Assembly: GCA_010094025.1 (NCBI GenBank)
Contig: ML991825.1
Location: forward strand, 62,001-126,000
Source of the DNA: Viridothelium virens
Taxonomy: Eukaryota > Ascomycota > Dothideomycetes > Trypetheliales > Trypetheliaceae
Direction of reading: 5' to 3'
Length of the DNA stretch: 64,000 bases
The translations under genes and the position numbers were made by a program. This document shows, in pieces, positions 57,752 to 64,000 of the stretch (within the stretch, counting starts at the first letter, position 1; each line of letters opens with the position of its first letter). The notes beneath the pieces are model-generated. The model saw nothing but the letters and a program-made list of their open reading frames with translations, ran no database searches and was not told the DNA's origin.

Positions 57752-60366
57752 ATGGCAGACGTCAATCCGGCGGATCTAATCAATCGCATGCGCAGTGACG
57801 AGGACTCTGCCCGCAAGATGGCAGTTTTCAAGCTGCAGCAGGTCATTGGTGATCCATCCTTCGCGGATGTCTTCATCCAAGCTGGAGGACTGTCGCGACT
57901 GCGTAGCCTCTGCCTTCGCACATCTGGAAATACATTGGCCTACAGTCTGGGGTCATTGAATAGGCTTTTGGAGCTGGACATGGGCTGGGAGATCATATCT
58001 AATGAGATGATTGAGCATGTAAGGCTTGCAGATGTCCAAAATTGGGAATAGATGCCAATTGACCTCATGTCCAGCTCATTGACATTGTTGTAACTCAACC
58101 ACTTGTCAACATGCTTCGAAGCGCTCTGTCTATACTCGTCGCTATTGTATCCCGCCCTCATACGAGCAGCTCACAAGCAGGAAGCTTTGGATTTCGTGCG
58201 CTTAAGCCTGCACTTGCGATTCAACCCTCCTTTCTCGAAATGCTCGTGACCCGTCTGTCCTCTGCTGACCACGCACTCTGCGCCAATGCTCTGTCTCTCA
58301 TAAATTCTCTCATGCGCGATTCCATAGCTCACGAGCCCGAAACCGAGTGGCCAAAGCTAGTGAAGCGTCTTCAAGATTTAGGGGTCATCAAGGCGGTTTA
58401 CATGCTAATGCAAAGCTCCTCGTTGACCGATGTCGCCTCATCGGTCCTCGAGTTCCAATCCCTGACGAAAGTCCTCCTGCGCAAGTGGCGAGAAGTCCAC
58501 GTCGATCTCGAGAAGCCTGATCACCGACGAGCTCTGAAAGCACTGCATCTTGCTAGCAACCCTCCACCGAAAAGCCTCTCAGCCTCTGCCGATGCTACCG
58601 TCAACGACGAACAACGAGATAGTACGGAAGACGGAGACACAGATAATGGCAAAACGCCTCTCTCTCGGAAAGCATCAAAGAACATGAGCCGCAGACACCA
58701 TCCTGAAAAGTGGCGACGGTTGGGCTTTGCCACAGAGTCGCCCTCGTACGAGTTTGAAGAGGTGGGATTCCTTGGTATGATGGATCTCACGGACTGGGTT
58801 CGGCGGTATGAGGATATATTCCAGAAGTTACTTCTCGAGCAGGCGTCAAAGCCTCCGGAACAGCGATGTCCCATTGCTCGTGCGAGTCTAGCCGTGACGT
58901 TGGTCTTGTATGATCACTTTGAAGTGGATAGGGGTGAAAGCGAGGATACGCGGCAACGATACTTAGTGCTCGATGGTGATAGACTGGCGCTGGATCGTGT
59001 ATTCAAGCCTTTGCTCCTTCAGTGGTCACGGTTGCATTGTGCTGGTGTGGCAGCTTTTCTACGGCTATGGAAAGAGACGGGCGCCGAAGCCGAAGACTTC
59101 AGTAAGGTGGAGGATTTAGTCCGTATATTGGTCGAGCAAGTTATTGGACAAGCGCCACGAACGAAGGATCTTAGCGAAGTGGAAGAAGAGATGGGAGACA
59201 TGGAACTAGGGAGATTGAGAGAGTTGCAGATGGATTTGCTCGAACTGACCTACGAGGATGCTTGGGGTCACCATTTGAAGTAAGCCAAGGGTGGCTTCTG
59301 CAGACCATCTGATGCCATTGAACGAGATCGCTAACGTCACTTTAGACAAGTTCGAGACGAACTCAACCACGAAGCTCTCCAATTCGTCAAAGAACAACGC
59401 ATCCGCTGCCTTCTTCAAGGGGCTTGGTTCCCTCATACCTCCAACTTCCGCGCCAACGGTGGTGCTGTTCAACCCTCATCCGCATCTTGGCGCTACGTCA
59501 AGCTTTCCCACAACCGCCGCTTCCTCCACTACGCCGACTTTGATTCCAAAGCCACCACCGATCCTTCCCTCGACAGCCTCGCCGAGAAAATTGATCTATC
59601 AACCGTCACCTCTGTCACCTCCAACGTCTCCGCCTCCTCTCCTTCCACCGCCTCCTCGGATTCCACCCTCAAAACCCACCAAGCTGCCCTCGACAACTCC
59701 AAGCCGCACTCCACCGCAGCCTCCGCACCCGCCCACGCCAACGCGAACACCAAGATCACCATCCACGGTTCGGCAGCCGCCGCCACTCCATCCGGACGCA
59801 CCAACACTCTTTCCTCTCCACCCACCACCAGCAGCACCCGAAAGAATAGTCATCACCACCAGCACAACAACCACAACAGCAACAACCAAAGCCACAGTCC
59901 CCTCAACGCCCACCCTCCCACCACCACCACCACTACTCCAGCCTACCCCCCCTCCTCTTCCACCTCCTCGCCCCCAGAAATCCCGCTCCTAACCCTCCAC
60001 CCGCCGACCCACGCGCTGGCCTCAGAGTTCCTAGACGGCCTCCTCATGCTGCTGAACCAGCAGCCGATCACGGCGGACACGGCGCGGCTGGTCGAGCTGG
60101 TGGCGGGGTACGGGCTGCGGATCCGGCTGCTGAATGTGAGGTACGAAGATTTGGAGCGGGCGGTGGGGTTGAGGGCGGAGGGGCTGGATGGGGTGGGAGG
60201 GGATGAGGGGAGGGGTGGGGAGGGGGAGAATGGTAGGGGAGGTGCTGCAGGAGGTGTAGCAGGAGGAGGAGGAGGAGGAGGAGGAGGGAAAGGAGAGTGG
60301 AAATTGGAGGTTCCGGATCGGGAGGGGGTGGATGACGAGTTTTGGTATGATATTGGAGGTGCGTGA
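57752..60366 (+). CDS. ELMO/CED-12 family protein
   Basis: Three exons: 57752..58018, 58075..59279 and 59346..60366, with introns of 56 and 66 nt; 830 residues. The N-terminal half is an armadillo-like helical array (DLINRMRSDEDSARK, LIDIVVTQPLVNML). The ELMO domain core follows (WRRLGFATESPSYEFEEV, GFLGMMDLTDWVRRYE). A C-terminal PH-like domain starts after intron 2 (LLQGAWFPHTSNF, WRYVKLSHNRRFLHY). It is split by about 120 Ser/Thr/His/Asn/Pro-rich residues before ALASEFLDGLLMLLNQQP and YGLRIRLLNVRYEDL. A Gly run is coded by GGA repeats near 60,260. ELMO proteins partner DOCK-type exchange factors to activate Rac. No DOCK gene is in the window. Confidence 0.9.
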
Positions 60367-60898
60367 GGGAGTGGTGATAGGAAGAGGAGGAGGGTTTAAG
60401 GGAGAGATGGGAGGTGGTGGTATGTGGAAAAGAGGGGGAGTGTGATCGAAAGGAAGGACGCGATGCTGGCCTCCGTGCCGGCGACGACGGTATGGGGATT
60501 GGGAGTCAAGAAACTTCTTTTTCTCGAGTTGATCTACGTTTATTTTGTTTCGATATGGTTGTGTTTTTGTTGGAAAAGATACCCCTTGCAGATAACTTCA
60601 GGTATATTGTTTGTATTGCCTTAAGGCTCGTAGATAGTCGAAAATTGGAAGTTAATTGAATCGATGGATCTTCAACGGTTTATCTTTCTGGCTATTATTT
60701 GATAAATACTGCCGAATCTCGTCGCTTTCAAGCCCGTGCCATTAGAGGTATCTTTCTGGGAGATAGGAAGCCTTGAGGTGGAGATAGACCATCGTTAGAG
60801 CACCGTACTTCAGCTATTTCTTAATTACGTATCGATGGAGTAATGAGTCAATTATCTGCGTGCTTCACATACATTAAAGTTGTCACGAAGAAAGACAG
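60367..60898. other. 3' flank of the ELMO gene
   Basis: 530 bp, G-rich then AT-rich; probably 3'UTR up to the MITE. No gene seen. Confidence 0.5.
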
Positions 60899-60900
60899 TA

Positions 60901-61081
60901 CCTTACGGCGGCTGGGGGGTTCCTCAACTGGTAATTAATAAAATGTTACCTCAGTTTAAATGTTATGACCATGTTGGCCCATGTTAAGGCGGTATTAACA
61001 TGAACCGACAAGGTCATAACAGCAAAATCAAAATAACATTGTATTGATTACCAGTTGAGGAACCCCCCAGCCGCCGTAAGG
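60901..61081. mobile_element. 181-bp foldback MITE, TA target duplication
   Basis: The two ends are perfect inverted repeats for at least 35 bp (CCTTACGGCGGCTGGGG at the left end, its complement at the right). Pairing continues without gaps to the centre at 60,991; I count about 75 of 90 positions paired. TA lies on both sides (60899-60900 and 61082-61083), as expected for Tc1/mariner/pogo-type transposition. There is no coding capacity, so it is a non-autonomous copy. Arm differences are largely transitions. Confidence 0.85.
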
Positions 61082-61083
61082 TA

Positions 61084-63385
61084 GTCCTCTTCCACTTCTT
61101 TCGGCAAGCTCTGAGAATTGGTAGAACTCGACGTTCAGACGACTCGACCGATACGAGGTCCACGAAGAAAGGGAGCCGTGATCCATTACAGAATTACATG
61201 AGATGCGGTGCTTCTATGTCAGTAATCAATAATTTGCAGTGTCTTCGCTTAGAAGAGCCTCATCTCGACATGACCATCAGTCAAAATCTACATGTGCAGA
61301 TGTTTGGTGCGAAAGCCGGAGAGATCGCACGCTACGAATTGGCGGAAGGGAGCGTCTCAGATACTGTAATTACGCTGTGCATCCGAATGTGCAGTTAAGG
61401 GGTAAAGCTAGCTGTCCGATATGAAGGTACATTTCTAGACCTGAATCTTTAGCAATGTGAAGCCGTTTTGGTTACTGCTTCGTCCTGTCATTCCCGACAC
61501 ATGAAACGTTTGCCTGCAGCCTCAAGATTGATACGGATGTAATGAAACCTGCCTTTTTCCCCGTGAGGACCTGTAGATCCGATGTGTTTTGGCGGTCGTG
61601 ACATCCGAAGGAGATAACATACCTTTGCTTTAGGCGATCGAGGCGTCGCGAGTTGCCGTTCGGAGAAAGCTGTCCTCCAACATGCTCTCGATAGGCAACC
61701 GAGAACACCACTACAAGTTTGAAATCCTTTGGTAAAGGAGAAGTCAGTACACTCGTCGGGATGTTCCTTCGTCATTGCTTCAGACTAAAGGCGAAGTTGC
61801 AGCATCGTTACACCTCTATGGGAAGTCATGATCGAGATCGAGAATACCACGATTGATGCATGTAACCCAAATGATGACTCCTAATATCTTCTCTTCCAAT
61901 ATCAGAGTCGGGTAGCGAGCTCTGCAGGCGACCGAGCTCCAAAGCTTTGACGTCAGAACGTGCTGTGAAGCGTCTTGAGATTCCTGCCGGAGATCGGGAA
62001 ACCATTAAACGTGTGGGGGCATTTGCATGAGAGTCTCGTGTTAAAAGTCCTACCGAGGTCGAGGAGGACGGAGCCGGTCTTCATATTTCTTTTTACCTAG
62101 GATCTCAAGCCACTGACGCGGATATCTAGTAAATGTGCACGCCTCCACCCTTCGATGAAGGAAATCTACAGCGTGATCGAAGGAGGCAGGCATACCTAGA
62201 GCAATGTGGCCTTCGGAAGAGGCACGAAAAGCAGTGAAACGCCAGGGCCTTTGCAGGAGACTGTTACTGTTTGCAAACGAAAACAAGCACAGTCCGTCGA
62301 TATTCCAGCTCTTTGGAATTCCATCCGCCCTTGGTCAGGGGTGTTGCTGAATTCGGGTCTAGGCCCGCAAACACTTCTCGGTGAAGGGAAGGAGCTAGGT
62401 ACCTACCTACGGAGCACTCGTAGGGCAGCTCTCGTCAGGTCTAATCTCCATGTGCTCACCATCTGTCATCCTGAAGCCTAAAATAATCATACAATCGAGA
62501 GAATTGTCAGCTCGGCGTCGAACTCGATGAAGGCGTTGCTCTTTATCACTGCTCACATCAGACTAATCTCCTGAAAGGCAGTTCTATGCTGGGCGTGTAG
62601 TACTAGGCATGCCTCTATGCACGCCATCTGCAAGCCAGACGCGGGCACAAAGGCAAACGCCAGAGCCAGACTCTCATCGCCTCTTCTCCGCAATTCCGCA
62701 ACTTCCCACGTGCGTCTGGGGTGGCACAGACGGATCAAGCCAGAATTCTCGAACTGTAGCTTTACCTAGATACTTGGTTAGTACCCCGAAGGCTTGATTG
62801 GGAAAGGTCGCAAGTCGTAAGGTAGTCAGATGAAATTAGAAAATTTTATTTGCGGATGTTGGCTTGTTTAGGAACTCGTTTGGCTCACGAGTTGGTTCCT
62901 TTGTTTAAACGGTGAAACATTGGATTTCTGTTGGCCATGCAAAATCGTCTTTGCTACAATCCGCGTGTGAAGACTTGTGCAGTGTAAAGAACCGAAGAGG
63001 GGGCAAAACTGCGAGCATACCTACTCGTCCACTTGTCCGGTGGTAGGCGCCGGGATCCTTGACGCCGAACCAGTCGTGGGGACAGAGTGAAGCTGGTCGT
63101 AGCTCACCGCCGCGATTGGTCCGCCGCCTGTTTCATCACAGTTTCTGAGATTGGCTACGCCTTGCTGTGCCCTGCGATCCTGCATTGCGCCCTTTATCGA
63201 TTGGGGCTCTTTGAGGACGAGTCCTTCTTGAGCACGTATGCTAACTTGCGGGTTCTCGCCCCTTGCAAGGTTTGTATGCGGCTCGAGGATGCACGACTGC
63301 GCTGTCTCCTCGACTACTCCTTGCAGCAAGCACCCGCTTCCGGCTGGACATCCCAGACGTGGCTCGCGGTCATGCATCCCTCGGA
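61084..63385. other. 2.3 kb without a recognised gene
   Basis: Only short frames on both strands (up to about 118 codons). No domain, tRNA or repeat identified. A 12-base match to the MITE edge (CGTAAGGTAGTC near 62,817) has no partner and is probably chance. Confidence 0.45.
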
Positions 63386-63697
63386 ATGATCGTCAGGCAC
63401 TGGGTGCACTGGCTGATAGTTCTTCTGGGCCATTGGTCTGTCACTTCCGCCCTGACATCGTCATCAACAAACGGAATCATCCTGCCCGGAACGCGTTCCA
63501 GCTTCCCGCCAGCTGGTCCCTTCGATCATGGCGAGGAGGATGAGACCGACGGGCCGTGGGATGTCGCTGGCCAACTGTTTGGGTTGCCGCCGCGCTTTTG
63601 GGCACCGGCCCTGGCTGTGGCGTCCACGCAGCGTGGCATCTTGGCGGCTAGAGATGTGATACAATTTTATGATCACGCTGGTTTGCCATATCACTGA
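63386..63697 (+). CDS. Possible small secreted protein
   Basis: A 103-residue frame starting MIVRHWVHWLIVLLGHW. The basic start, hydrophobic core and VTSA cleavage-like site resemble a signal peptide. The remainder is Pro/Gly-rich with an acidic patch (GEEDETDGPWD) and has no cysteine. I do not recognise a family. The frame is open upstream to 63263, so the start is a choice. It may be chance. Confidence 0.25.
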   Translation: MIVRHWVHWLIVLLGHWSVTSALTSSSTNGIILPGTRSSFPPAGPFDHGEEDETDGPWDVAGQLFGLPPRFWAPALAVASTQRGILAARDVIQFYDHAGLPYH

Positions 63698-64000
63698 GCC
63701 CGCCGCTCAGCACATCGACTCAGATTTAACATTAGTAACTTGCCCGGGAAACGCGCCATCAACTACTTCCACGCGACATCCCTACCTGTGTCTGACTAGA
63801 GTACGGCTGGGTACACAACGTGCAGCTATCGCCGTCCACATGCAAGGTCTAAACTTACCAAATCAACAAATGCTACCGAACGTCAAGCCGGCTCAGCAGT
63901 CATCTGCCCCTTCAAGAATGCTAGTGCCCGCTGCTCCTCCTTGCTCGATATCTACTCCAATCTATAATTCACGAAATCGTCACACTCCTGAGCAATATTA
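63698..64000. other. Right end of the window
   Basis: About 300 bp, no feature seen. Confidence 0.5.

Noticed and set aside
62815-62830. Twelve bases identical to the right edge of the MITE and its flank
   Set aside because: No matching opposite end or further similarity; likely coincidence.
1-64000. tRNA, rRNA, CRISPR, prokaryotic operons, LTR or virus-like elements
   Set aside because: No T-loop plus cloverleaf, repeat-spacer array, reverse transcriptase, integrase or capsid signature was seen on either strand; a covariance-model and profile search would be needed to exclude weak cases.

Overview
The window is nuclear DNA of a filamentous ascomycete. The evidence is many short introns (mostly 46-127 nt, GT..AG, CTRAY-type branch sites), fungal-specific genes (Rim15-, Lrg1-, Reg1- and Yos9-like, a CYP53-type P450, F-box genes) and gene islands separated by gene-poor stretches. 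A Dothideomycete is my best guess from protein resemblance; the sequence alone does not prove it. I saw no tRNA, rRNA, CRISPR array, virus-like or LTR element.

Layout. 1-5.6 kb: the 3' part of a Rim15-like kinase, cut by the left edge, convergent with RPB4. 5.6-11 kb: a long leader and an Lrg1-like LIM-RhoGAP. 11-13.7 kb: no gene recognised. 13.7-23.1 kb: a dense housekeeping block with YOS9 and JAC1 divergent, TPC1 and a carnitine-type 2-oxoglutarate dioxygenase divergent, then a Rad53-like FHA kinase. 24-28.1 kb: an EthD-domain gene, a probable ankyrin relic and a Rex1-like exonuclease. 29.5-32.6 kb: a coiled-coil protein with a cysteine-pair N-terminal domain, spread over three exons. 32.6-38.1 kb: a gene-poor stretch. 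38.1-39.7 kb: a CYP53-type benzoate 4-hydroxylase. 41.3-43.3 kb: two tandem F-box genes. 44.2-47.4 kb: a small unknown gene, divergent from a mitochondrial two-RRM protein whose start codon appears to be assembled by splicing, then cytidine deaminase. 48.1-52.1 kb: an amidoligase-fold protein and an ectonucleotide pyrophosphatase. 55.2-60.4 kb: a Reg1-like PP1 regulator and an ELMO/CED-12 protein. 60.9-61.1 kb: a 181-bp full-length foldback MITE. The rest is mostly empty, with one weak candidate for a small secreted protein.

There is no single pathway cluster. Several genes fit nutrient and stress signalling (Rim15, Reg1, Lrg1, the Rad53-like kinase). Others serve mitochondria (Jac1, Tpc1, the dioxygenase and the RRM protein all have presequence-like N-termini or a known mitochondrial family role).

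The most unusual signal is compositional. Eight genes carry, near the coding 3' end or in the second half of the gene, an abrupt switch on the + strand from a C-rich block to a G-rich block. The order is the same whichever strand the gene is on. These blocks also create the largest false antisense reading frames.
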